Position numbers and translations under genes: made by a program | Notes under the pieces: generated by a model | What the model was told of the DNA's origin: nothing | Seen by the model: only the letters and a program-made list of their open reading frames with translations | Database searches by the model: none | Origin: DASUPK01 sp035265665 | Lineage (GTDB): Bacteria > Actinomycetota > Thermoleophilia > Solirubrobacterales > 70-9 | NCBI GenBank assembly: GCA_035265665.1 | Contig: DATFOK010000106.1 | Coordinates: 1-19,675 of the forward strand | Reading direction: 5' to 3' | DNA: 19,675 nt | Shown: in pieces, positions 1-6,897 of the stretch | Position numbering within the stretch: position 1 is the stretch's first letter | Layout: each line of letters starts with the position of its first letter

Positions 1-138
1 TCATCGGGGCAGGTTACCCACGTGATACTCACCCGTTCGCGGCTTTGCCCCGGGCCGAAGCCCGGTTCGTCGCTCCACTTGCATGTGTTAAGCACGCCGC
101 CAGCGTTCGTCCTGAGCCAGGATCAAACTCTCCGTAAA
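1..138 (-). rRNA. rrs: 16S ribosomal RNA, 5' end (partial, runs off left edge)
   Basis: Read on the minus strand, 131 down to 112 is the universal 16S 5' sequence AGAGTTTGATCCTGGCTCAG (E. coli positions 8-27). It is followed by GACGAACGCTGGCGGCG and CTTAACACATGCAAGT, and then by an actinobacterial-looking variable region and GAACGGGTGAGTA. Counting back seven bases from the conserved block puts the mature 5' end near 138. Only about the first 138 nt lie in the window. The sequence looks actinobacterial, possibly Thermoleophilia; the phylum-level call is an inference. Confidence 0.97.
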
Positions 139-277
139 AAGTGTGACGTGACTGATCGTCAGTCACAAGAGAGTTGTCATGTAGCTGACTTCTGTCACCG
201 CGTACACAGAGCGGTGACCAACATGACGGAGTTATTCAACCCCCGCCCGGTGCATGATGGGCAGGGGTCGGGCTCGA

Positions 278-306
278 GTGACGAAGGACGCAATGTCCTT
301 CGTCAC
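278..306 (-). repeat. Perfect 12-bp inverted repeat in rRNA leader
   Basis: GTGACGAAGGAC (278-289) and GTCCTTCGTCAC (295-306) are perfect reverse complements with a 5-nt loop. There is no T run after it on the minus strand, so it is more likely an RNA processing or structural element of the pre-rRNA than a terminator. Confidence 0.7.
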
Positions 307-313
307 GCGCTGC

Positions 314-330
314 TCAGTTTTCAAAGACCA
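314..330 (-). promoter_or_regulatory. boxA-like antitermination element of rRNA leader
   Basis: The minus strand reads TGGTCTTTGAAAACTGA here. This resembles the TCTTTGAAAACT element found upstream of 16S genes in Gram-positive bacteria, the boxA that binds NusB-NusE for rRNA antitermination. It lies between the terminator-like hairpin and the long 12-bp hairpin. Confidence 0.6.
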
Positions 331-381
331 ATTCGGCGGGGTCGACGGGTCTCGCCGCCTCCACCCTCTGCTCGAGTCACG

Positions 382-407
382 AAAAGGGCCCCTCGCTCGA
401 GGGGCCC
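382..407 (-). terminator. Terminator-like GC hairpin with short T run in rRNA leader
   Basis: On the minus strand GGGCCCCTC, a 4-nt loop, then GAGGGGCCC form a perfect 9-bp stem, followed directly by TTTT (385-382). It could end tyrS transcription, but it also lies about 80 nt downstream of the predicted rRNA start, so rRNA transcripts would have to pass it. The T run is short, so its strength is uncertain. Confidence 0.55.
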
Positions 408-491
408 GGCACTACCCGGCCGCGGCGCGGCCGATAGGGGCTCCTCTTACGAGGCGGCTCTCTTCGTAATCCGAAGCAAGAGCGACCGCAG

Positions 492-521
492 AGTATAGCC
501 CGCGATCGCGCTCGTGTTCAA
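492..521 (-). promoter_or_regulatory. rRNA operon promoter P1 (-35/-10)
   Basis: On the minus strand, TTGAAC (521-516) is separated by exactly 18 bp from TATACT (497-492), close to the sigma-70/SigA consensus. The expected start point is near 485. The -35 box contains the TGA stop codon of tyrS (520-518), so the promoter sits on the end of the upstream gene. It is the best promoter match in the region and points at 16S. Confidence 0.75.
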
Positions 522-1693
522 GAATCCGGGCTCCCGATCAGCCGGAGAAAGCGCCTCTTCCCGACCTGCAGGACTTTTCCGGCCAGATCGTGGGTCGGCA
601 GGTCCAGTCGCTCCCCATCCAGCGCCTCCCCATCCAGCTTGACCGCCCCCTGAGTGAGCAGTCGCCTCGCCTCGCTCGTAGACATCTCGAAGGCGTCGGC
701 AATCAGGGCGGGCAGATGGACCTGGCCGTCATTGACTCCATCGGCGTCCTGCAGGGACACCTCCGGGATGTCCCCAGGGACCTCATGCGCCACATGCACC
801 GTGTCAAAGTGCGCTTCGGCCTCCTGCGCGGCCTGCCCACCGTGGAACCGCTCCACGATCCGCCGCGCAAGGGCCCTCTTCGCCTCGGCGGGGTGTCCTC
901 CCGGCTGATCCTCGCCCAGGAGCAGCTCGTAATAGGTGCCCATCGCCTCGTCGGGCACGCTCATCAGCTTCCCGAACATCTCCTCCGGCGGCTCGGTCAC
1001 TCCCACGTAGTTGCCCAGGGACTTGCTCATCTTCTGCCTGCCGTCGGTACCCGGGAGGATCGGCATGGTCATGATCGACTGCTCCGGCACGTCGTAAGCG
1101 CGCTGGATGTCGCGGGCGGAGAGCAGATTGAACTTCTGATCGGTCCCTCCCAGCTCGACGTCCGCGCGGATCGCGACCGAGTCGTATCCCTGCAAGACCG
1201 GATAGATCAGCTCGAGCGATGAGATCGGCTGATCCGCCCTCATCCGGCGGGTGAAGTCCTCGCGCTCGAGCAGCCGCGCAACGGTCGTCTTCCCCAGCAA
1301 GGTGAAGAGCTCCTGCGCCGGCATGTCGAGCCACTCGCTGTTGTGCCGCACCTCTGTGCGTTGCCGGTCGAGCACCTTGAAGGCCTGCTCCTGATAGGTC
1401 CGCGCGTTCGCCTCGATCTGGCCGGGCGTCAACACGGGGCGCGTCGTGTCGCGGCCGCTCGGGTCCCCGATAAGCGCCGTGAAGTCCCCGATGATCAGTA
1501 CCACCGTATGTCCCGCCTCCTGGAACTGGGCCAGCTTTGTGAGGACAACCACGTGCCCGAGGTGAATGTCCGCCGTGCTCGGATCGATGCCGAGCTTGAC
1601 CCGGAGGGGTTCCCCTTTACCGAGCTGTGCGGAGAGCTGTTCTTCCGGCAAGACCTCCTCGGCCCCGCGCGTCAGCGTTTTGAGCTCAGACAT
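518..1693 (-). CDS. tyrS: Tyrosyl-tRNA synthetase
   Basis: Cytoplasmic class I aminoacyl-tRNA synthetase that charges tRNA-Tyr with tyrosine using ATP. The 391-residue product has the HIGH-type motif HLGH at residues 44-47 (after GIDPSTADI), a KMSKS loop at 221-225, and a C-terminal S4 RNA-binding domain from about residue 325 (SEARRLLTQGAVKLDG). The KMSKS form, rather than KFGKT, and the length fit the TyrZ/TyrS2 branch. The reading frame extends three codons further to a TTG at 1702, but ATG at 1693 has a GAGG just upstream and gives the usual MSEL start. That GAGG lies in a small hairpin (1696-1700 with 1705-1709, loop 1701-1704). It is divergent from the penicillin-binding protein gene. 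Downstream, its stop codon lies in the -35 box of the rRNA promoter. Confidence 0.96.
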   Translation of the reverse strand: MSELKTLTRGAEEVLPEEQLSAQLGKGEPLRVKLGIDPSTADIHLGHVVVLTKLAQFQEAGHTVVLIIGDFTALIGDPSGRDTTRPVLTPGQIEANARTYQEQAFKVLDRQRTEVRHNSEWLDMPAQELFTLLGKTTVARLLEREDFTRRMRADQPISSLELIYPVLQGYDSVAIRADVELGGTDQKFNLLSARDIQRAYDVPEQSIMTMPILPGTDGRQKMSKSLGNYVGVTEPPEEMFGKLMSVPDEAMGTYYELLLGEDQPGGHPAEAKRALARRIVERFHGGQAAQEAEAHFDTVHVAHEVPGDIPEVSLQDADGVNDGQVHLPALIADAFEMSTSEARRLLTQGAVKLDGEALDGERLDLPTHDLAGKVLQVGKRRFLRLIGSPDS

Positions 1694-1750
1694 ACGCCTC
1701 AAACGAGGCTAAACGGCCCGGCGGAACCCCGAATTCGCTCACGGAGCCAA

Positions 1751-1759
1751 TGCTAGACT
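1751..1759 (+). promoter_or_regulatory. Possible extended -10 promoter for the penicillin-binding protein gene
   Basis: TGCTAGACT is an extended -10 (TGn followed by TAGACT) in the tyrS/PBP divergent gap. I see no good -35 at the right distance. It would give a 5' UTR of about 130 nt. It is the best candidate I found in the gap, but weak. Confidence 0.25.
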
Positions 1760-1894
1760 CCCCGCTTCCGCCTGGCCGGGCGCAGGCTGCTCCACGGGGG
1801 TGCAACAACCCACGTCAGCCGGTGTCCTTAGAGTCATGTCCAGGCGCAATCTGGATCTGGGCGCGGGCGACATCTGACCGTCGCTCATCGCGAC

Positions 1895-4800
1895 ATGACA
1901 GACGAATTCGATTTCGACTTCGACGTAGACCGGGGCCGATCCGCTTCGCGGACGGAACCACACGGGCCCGGGGAGAGCGGGGACCCGCCCGTGCCTCGCC
2001 GCCGATTCCGCAGCAGCAACGGCACCCCCGGCAACGGCTCGCCCGGGAACGGGAGCGGTTCCGGAAATGGCTCGCGCGGCTACGCCGCCCGCGCCAAGGA
2101 ACTGCTGGAGCGGCGCAGCGAGCTGCTCTACGACGAGGAGGAACCCGCCCCGGAGGCGCCCCCGGCAGTGCGGCCCAGGCGCGAGCCGCCCCAGCCTGAG
2201 ACGCTCCGGCGCCCCGGCGAGGCAGCCGACGACGACTGGCTCAGCTTCGGCGGTGACGCCTTCGAGCCCGGCAGCCTCTCGCCGCTTCGCGAGCGCGATG
2301 ACGGTCCGGCCGGCCCACCCACACCCGGCGAGGCGCGCAACTTCGCGAAGGAGGCCCGCCGGCGCGCGTCGCGGCGGCCGAGCCCGATCCTGGACCTCGA
2401 TGAGGAGAGAGCCCGCCTGGAGCAGGCCGACCGGGAGGAGGACGAGGACGTCGACTTCGAGTCCGTGCTCGCCACCCAGCCCCAGAAGAGCCGCGTCGCG
2501 CGATCCAGCGCCGCGGTCCGGAGCGCTTTCGAGGACGGGCTGCGGGGTCTTCGCCGCGTCGGCAGCGAGCGGATCGCCGAGAGCCGCGATCGGGTCCATG
2601 CGCTCCGCGAGCGAGTCCCCGCCCGGGTTCCCAAGCCCCACACTGACGGCGGAGCCGGCAAGCCCCCTCCCCCCCGGCTTCCACGCCGGATCAACGCCCG
2701 CCGCCCGCGCAAGCCCAAGCCGGGCCGGATCAAGAAGCTGCGCCTGGGGATCGTGATCCTGGGTGTCGGCAGCCTCGGAATCGTCTCCTTCTTCTTCGGA
2801 ATCATGATGGCGATCACCCAGGATCTGCCGCAACTGGAGGCCAAGAAGGAGTTCGCGGAGGCCAAGAACTCGATCCTGGTCGATGACCAGGGCAACGAGA
2901 TCGGGCCCCTGCTCAACAACGACAACCGCATCCTGATCGAGTCCGGCGACATCTCCCCCTATATGAAGGAGGCGGTCGTCGCGATCGAGGACCGGCGCTT
3001 CTACGAGCACGACGGCGTCGACATCAAGGGCCTGTTCAGAGCCGGCGTCGAGAACCTGATGCCGGGCGGCTCGACCCAGGGAGGCTCGACGATCACCGAG
3101 CAGTTCGTCAAGAACGCGCTCGAGGCGCAGAACAGCCGGACCGTCTTCCAGAAGTTCCGCGAGGCAGCTCTCGCCTACCAGATCGAGCACCACTGGGACA
3201 AGGACAAGATCCTCACCGAGTACCTGAACACCATCTACTTCGGTGAGGGCGCCTACGGGATCGAGGCGGCGGCGCGTACCTATTTCGGCGAGGAGCATCC
3301 GGGATGTGGTCAGCCAGGGCACGAGATGTGCGCCAAGGACCTGACCCCGCCGGAGGCCGCGATGCTCGCCGGGATCATCACGTCGCCGTCGGCCTTCTCG
3401 CCTCGGAACAATCCGCAGGACGCCTTGGACCGGCGCAACCTCGTGCTGCAGAAGATGCTGGACCAGGGGAACATCGACCAGGCTGAGTACGAGGATGGAA
3501 TCAAGGAGGCGCCGCCGGCACCCTCCGAGATCGCCAAGCCCACGGTCGACTCGGAGGCCCCGTACTTCACCTCCTGGCTGCGCCAGCAGGTCGTCGATCT
3601 CTATGGCCCGGGCCGCGCCTTCGGCGGGGGCCTCACCGTCCACACCACGCTCGACATGGAGATGCAGGACACCGCGCAGGAGATCGCGCAGAGCACTCTG
3701 GCCGGCGTCGCTCCGACCGCCTCGGTGGTCGTCCTCGACAACGAGACCGGCGGTGTCAAGGCGATGGTCGGCGGCAACGACTTCGAGAACCATCCCTTCA
3801 ACCTGGCGACCAACGGCCACCGCCAGCCGGGCTCGGCGTTCAAGCCGTTCACCCTGGCGACCGCGCTCAGTCAGGGCATCTCGACCGGCACCAGCTACGC
3901 CTCGAACAAGAAGTACTTCAAGGTCCCGCACTCGAAGAACGAATGGTTCGAGGTCAACAACTACGACGACACCTACTACGGCAGCTCGAGCCTCGCGGCG
4001 GCCACCACTAACTCCGACAACTCCGTCTACGCCGAGCTCGCGCTCGGACGCACGCTGCGCTGCGAGGGCTGCGGCGGCAGCCCGGCCGTCCGGGGCGGCA
4101 CCAGGCGGATCGCTCACACCGCCCACGAGATGGGCATCGACACCAGGTTCTCGACGAACCCATCGATGGCGCTAGGCGGTATCGATCCGGGCGTCAGTCC
4201 ACTCGAGATGGCGCACGCCTACCAGACGATCTCCGCGGACGGTGAGCGCGTCGGCGGCAACCTCGACGCAAGCCCCGGCCCGAACAACCGCCCCGATCAG
4301 CTCGATCCCGTCGCGATCGAAAAGGTCTCCGATCCGGGGGGTGACACGATCGCCGAGGACAAGCAGCGGAAGATCCGCGTTCTCGACTCGGGCGTCGCAT
4401 CGACGATGAAGGACATCCTGCGCGAAAACGTCCTGGCCGGGACCGGTGTATTGGCCCAGTCCGCCGGCCACAACGCCTGGGGCAAGACCGGCACCACCGA
4501 GAACAACGGCGACGCCTGGTTCTGCGGGGGCACCGACCACTTCACCGCCTGCGTCTGGGTCGGGCACGCGGACACCAACACCCCGATGGAGACCGAGTAC
4601 AACGGCGGCCCCGTGGACGGCGGCACTTACCCGGCGTCCATTTGGGGCCGGATCATGGCCGCCATCGAGGCGATCTACAGCGAGCACAAGGCCGAGGAGA
4701 GCAGCAAGGACGACTCGGACGACTCCAGCAGCTCGACCTCGGAAACCGATTCGCTCAACTCCCCGGAGCCGTCGTCGAGCTCCTCATCCTCCGGCGGCGG

Positions 4801-4939
4801 CGGAAGCGGCGGTGACGACAGCGGCACCGGCGGCGGAGGCGGCGGACCGAGCGTGGCGCCCCCGCCCTCCGCGCCCAGCGGTGGCGGCGGCGGCAGCACA
4901 GGCGGCACGGCCGGCGGCACCGGCGGCACCGGGCTCTAG
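1895..4939 (+). CDS. Class A penicillin-binding protein (PBP1A family, bifunctional transglycosylase/transpeptidase)
   Basis: Membrane-anchored enzyme that polymerises and crosslinks peptidoglycan from lipid II (1014 residues). Order of parts: a 280-residue cytoplasmic tail, opening acidic (DEFDFDFDVD) and then rich in Pro, Arg and Glu; one membrane segment at about 284-307; a GT51 transglycosylase domain with E365 in EDRRFYEHDGVD and E402 in GGSTITEQFVKN; a transpeptidase domain with the catalytic SxxK S647-K650 (GSAFKP), SDN 707-709 and KTGT 864-867. The tail after about residue 930 is Ser/Asp-rich, then Gly/Ser/Pro-rich, and probably disordered. All six cysteines (471, 479, 723, 726, 877, 885) are extracellular and in close pairs. 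The ATG at 1895 is the first start in frame and has no clear Shine-Dalgarno. The tail-to-tail overlap with the glycosylase gene is 3 nt. Confidence 0.96.
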   Translation: MTDEFDFDFDVDRGRSASRTEPHGPGESGDPPVPRRRFRSSNGTPGNGSPGNGSGSGNGSRGYAARAKELLERRSELLYDEEEPAPEAPPAVRPRREPPQPETLRRPGEAADDDWLSFGGDAFEPGSLSPLRERDDGPAGPPTPGEARNFAKEARRRASRRPSPILDLDEERARLEQADREEDEDVDFESVLATQPQKSRVARSSAAVRSAFEDGLRGLRRVGSERIAESRDRVHALRERVPARVPKPHTDGGAGKPPPPRLPRRINARRPRKPKPGRIKKLRLGIVILGVGSLGIVSFFFGIMMAITQDLPQLEAKKEFAEAKNSILVDDQGNEIGPLLNNDNRILIESGDISPYMKEAVVAIEDRRFYEHDGVDIKGLFRAGVENLMPGGSTQGGSTITEQFVKNALEAQNSRTVFQKFREAALAYQIEHHWDKDKILTEYLNTIYFGEGAYGIEAAARTYFGEEHPGCGQPGHEMCAKDLTPPEAAMLAGIITSPSAFSPRNNPQDALDRRNLVLQKMLDQGNIDQAEYEDGIKEAPPAPSEIAKPTVDSEAPYFTSWLRQQVVDLYGPGRAFGGGLTVHTTLDMEMQDTAQEIAQSTLAGVAPTASVVVLDNETGGVKAMVGGNDFENHPFNLATNGHRQPGSAFKPFTLATALSQGISTGTSYASNKKYFKVPHSKNEWFEVNNYDDTYYGSSSLAAATTNSDNSVYAELALGRTLRCEGCGGSPAVRGGTRRIAHTAHEMGIDTRFSTNPSMALGGIDPGVSPLEMAHAYQTISADGERVGGNLDASPGPNNRPDQLDPVAIEKVSDPGGDTIAEDKQRKIRVLDSGVASTMKDILRENVLAGTGVLAQSAGHNAWGKTGTTENNGDAWFCGGTDHFTACVWVGHADTNTPMETEYNGGPVDGGTYPASIWGRIMAAIEAIYSEHKAEESSKDDSDDSSSSTSETDSLNSPEPSSSSSSSGGGGSGGDDSGTGGGGGGPSVAPPPSAPSGGGGGSTGGTAGGTGGTGL
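4682..4936 (+). repeat. Low-complexity Ser- then Gly-rich coding tract (PBP C-terminus)
   Basis: Residues 928-1014 of the penicillin-binding protein are encoded by repetitive GGC/AGC/TCC codons, with runs of Ser (961-966) and Gly (967-970, 979-984, 996-1000) and a closing GGTAGGTGGTG pattern. This is a disordered extracellular extension beyond the transpeptidase fold. Repeats of this sort are prone to length change and assembly error. Confidence 0.8.
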
Positions 4940-5520
4940 GCAGCGCGCTTGATCGATACGGGCCACGGCCGGGACACGTACCGGCTCCCGCTGACGCAGT
5001 AGCGCCACGGCAGCTCGGCCGCTTTCGTGATCCCGATCCGCGGGGTGGTGACCACTTCGGCGTCGGCCCACCGGCCGGCGGGCGGATTGAGCTCGAACGG
5101 TGATGCGAAGAGGTCCGCACCATTCAAGGAGAGATCGACGCCGAGCGCCTCGGTGAGCTTGCCGGGCCCGGAGCACAGCCCCTCGCTGTCGTCGCGGTCG
5201 CGGCGCTTGCGCATCAGATCGATTCCCTCGGTCGGCTCCAGCGCCCGGATCAGCACGGCGGACGCCGTTCCTTCCGGCTCGGTGACGAAGTTGAGCAGGC
5301 TGTGAATGCCGTAGGAGAGGTAGACATAGGCGTGTCCGGGCGGCCCGAAGAGGACCTCGTTGCGGGCGGTGCGCCCGATGTAGGCGTGGCAGGCGGGGTC
5401 GCTCGCCTCGTAGGCCTCGGTCTCCACAATCACCCCCGCGGTCTCGCCGACCGCCAGCCGGCAGCCGATGAGGTCGCGCGCGACCTCGTGCACGGAGCGG
5501 TCGAAGAACTCCCGGTTCAC
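4936..5520 (-). CDS. mpg: DNA-3-methyladenine glycosylase (AAG/MPG family)
   Basis: Monofunctional base-excision repair enzyme that removes alkylated or deaminated purines. The 194-residue length is normal for bacterial members. By alignment in my head with human AAG, the catalytic Glu is E35 in VETEAY, the flipped-base stacking residues are Y37 and H45, and N77 lies in LLNF. GPG-KLT at 118-123 is the family's usual second signature. The GTG start overlaps the argH stop as GTGA, so translation is probably coupled to argH. It is the last gene of the minus-strand run. Its TAG stop shares CTAG with the TAG of the convergent penicillin-binding protein gene, leaving no room for a terminator between them. 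DNA repair is unrelated to the upstream pathway, so this looks like a passenger in the operon. Confidence 0.93.
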   Translation of the reverse strand: MNREFFDRSVHEVARDLIGCRLAVGETAGVIVETEAYEASDPACHAYIGRTARNEVLFGPPGHAYVYLSYGIHSLLNFVTEPEGTASAVLIRALEPTEGIDLMRKRRDRDDSEGLCSGPGKLTEALGVDLSLNGADLFASPFELNPPAGRWADAEVVTTPRIGITKAAELPWRYCVSGSRYVSRPWPVSIKRAA

Positions 5521-6887
5521 GCCCGGAGGGCGGTGAGCGCCTGGCGCGCCCGCTCGAGTTGCTCCTCCACCCGGGAGGAGGACGTGCCGCCCGCAGAGAC
5601 CTTGGACTCGATCGTCCGTCCCGCCTCCAGCGCCCGCCGCACCGCCCGACGAGCGTTCTCGGGAACGCCGTCGAGCTCGGAGTCGTCCAGCTCCGACAGA
5701 GACCTGCCCGAATCGACCGCGGCCCTGACCAGCCCGCCGACGAGGCCGTGGGCCTCCCGGAAGGGAACGCCCTCTTGCACCAGCGCGTCGGCCAGGTCCG
5801 TGGCGGCGAGCATCTCGTCCTCCGCCGCGGCAGCGAGCCGCTCCCGGTTGAACTCAATTCCGCCGACCATCCCGGTCGCGGCGGCCAGGCAGAGCTCGAG
5901 GTTGTCGATCGCGTCGAACAGGGGCTCCTTGTCCTCCTGCAGGTCCTTGCTGTACGCCAACGGCAGGGCGTGCATCGTGCCCAGGAGACTCTGGAGCGAG
6001 GCCGCGACACGAGGTGCCTTCCCGCGCAGCAGCTCCGCGGCGTCCGGATTCTTCTTCTGGGGCATGATGCTCGAGCCCGAGGCAAAGGTATCGGGCAGTT
6101 CGCAGAAGCCGAACTCCTGGGTCGACCAGAGCACGATCTCCGCGCCGAGCCGGGAGAGGTGCATCGCGCAGATCGACGCGGCGGACAGGTAGTCGAGCGC
6201 GAAGTCTCGGTTCGAAACCGCGTCGAGCGAGTTCGGGGTCGGCCGCTCGAAGCCGAGGTCGGCGGCCAGAGCCTCGCGGTCGACGTCCCAGTTGAGCCCG
6301 GCGAGGGCGCCCGAGCCGGCCGGCATGTCCACGGTCGCCTCCGCCGCCCGGAAGAAGCGGCGCGTGTCGCGCTGGAACATCCAGAAATAGGCGAGCAGGT
6401 GGTGGCCCAGGTAGACCGGCTGGGCCCGCTGAAGGTGCGTGTACGCAGGCGCGGGCCAGTCGCGATGCGTCTCCGCCTGCGCCACCAGCGTCTCCATCAG
6501 GGACTCGAGCAGCGCGATCGCGCGGGCGGAGTGCGCCCTGACCAGGAGCGCCAGGTCGGTCGCAACCTGGTCGTTCCGCGAGCGGGCGGTGTGCAGCTTG
6601 CCGCCGAGCGGGCCGATCATCTCCGTGAGGCGCCGCTCGATCGCCATGTGGATGTCCTCGTCGTCCTCCCGGAACTCGAAGGTGCCCTGGTCGAGCTCGA
6701 CGCCGACGCGATCGAGCCCATCGGTGATCTGCTCCAGCTCGCCCTCGTCGAGCACTCCCAGCTTGGCGAGGGCGCGGGCGTGGGCCTTCGACTGCTCGAT
6801 GTCGAACGAGGCCAGACGCCAGTCGAACGAGATCGAGGAGTTGATCCGCCGGAAGAGCGGGTCCTGTTCTTCGCTGAAACGGGACAT
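5517..6887 (-). CDS. argH: Argininosuccinate lyase
   Basis: Last step of arginine synthesis: splits argininosuccinate into arginine and fumarate. It belongs to the fumarase/aspartase superfamily and is a cytoplasmic homotetramer. The 456-residue product has HTARSRNDQ at 99-107, the catalytic His in TYxHLQ form (H151 of AYTHLQRAQP) and the signature loop GSSIMPQKKNPD at 271-282 with the catalytic serine. The frame is open upstream, but ATG 6887 gives the expected MSRFSEEQDP start and lies 10 nt after the upstream stop. The short LWGG stretch seen at the N-terminus of many ArgH proteins is missing. No other arg gene is in the window, so argH here is split from its pathway and rides in a branched-chain amino-acid cluster. 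Confidence 0.96.
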   Translation of the reverse strand: MSRFSEEQDPLFRRINSSISFDWRLASFDIEQSKAHARALAKLGVLDEGELEQITDGLDRVGVELDQGTFEFREDDEDIHMAIERRLTEMIGPLGGKLHTARSRNDQVATDLALLVRAHSARAIALLESLMETLVAQAETHRDWPAPAYTHLQRAQPVYLGHHLLAYFWMFQRDTRRFFRAAEATVDMPAGSGALAGLNWDVDREALAADLGFERPTPNSLDAVSNRDFALDYLSAASICAMHLSRLGAEIVLWSTQEFGFCELPDTFASGSSIMPQKKNPDAAELLRGKAPRVAASLQSLLGTMHALPLAYSKDLQEDKEPLFDAIDNLELCLAAATGMVGGIEFNRERLAAAAEDEMLAATDLADALVQEGVPFREAHGLVGGLVRAAVDSGRSLSELDDSELDGVPENARRAVRRALEAGRTIESKVSAGGTSSSRVEEQLERARQALTALRA

Positions 6888-6897
6888 GAACCTGAGT

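Larger units (their letters stand above)
139..485 (-). other. rRNA operon leader region (no protein gene)
   Basis: This stretch between the predicted rRNA start point (about 485) and mature 16S holds no believable gene. It is rich in structure. It contains a terminator-like hairpin (382-407), a boxA-like element (314-330), a perfect 12-bp hairpin (278-289 with 295-306), an 8-bp hairpin (194-201 with 211-218) nested inside a 6-bp pairing (176-181 with 222-227), and a perfect 8-bp hairpin just upstream of 16S (148-155 with 159-166). Such leaders carry antitermination and pre-16S processing signals. The open frames across it are shadows with no homology I recognise. Confidence 0.75.

Noticed and set aside
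22..498. 158-codon open frame across the 16S start and rRNA leader
   Set aside because: It overlaps the conserved 16S 5' end in antisense and the structured leader; composition is random and no start signals are seen.
1739..4126. 795-codon open frame on the minus strand opposite the penicillin-binding protein
   Set aside because: Shadow of the GC-rich PBP gene. The product is an Arg/Leu/Val/Asp-rich pattern with no recognisable domain, while the plus strand has all PBP motifs.
4784..6085. 433-codon minus-strand frame across mpg and argH
   Set aside because: Arg/Ala/Ser-rich translation in the wrong frame of two well-identified genes.
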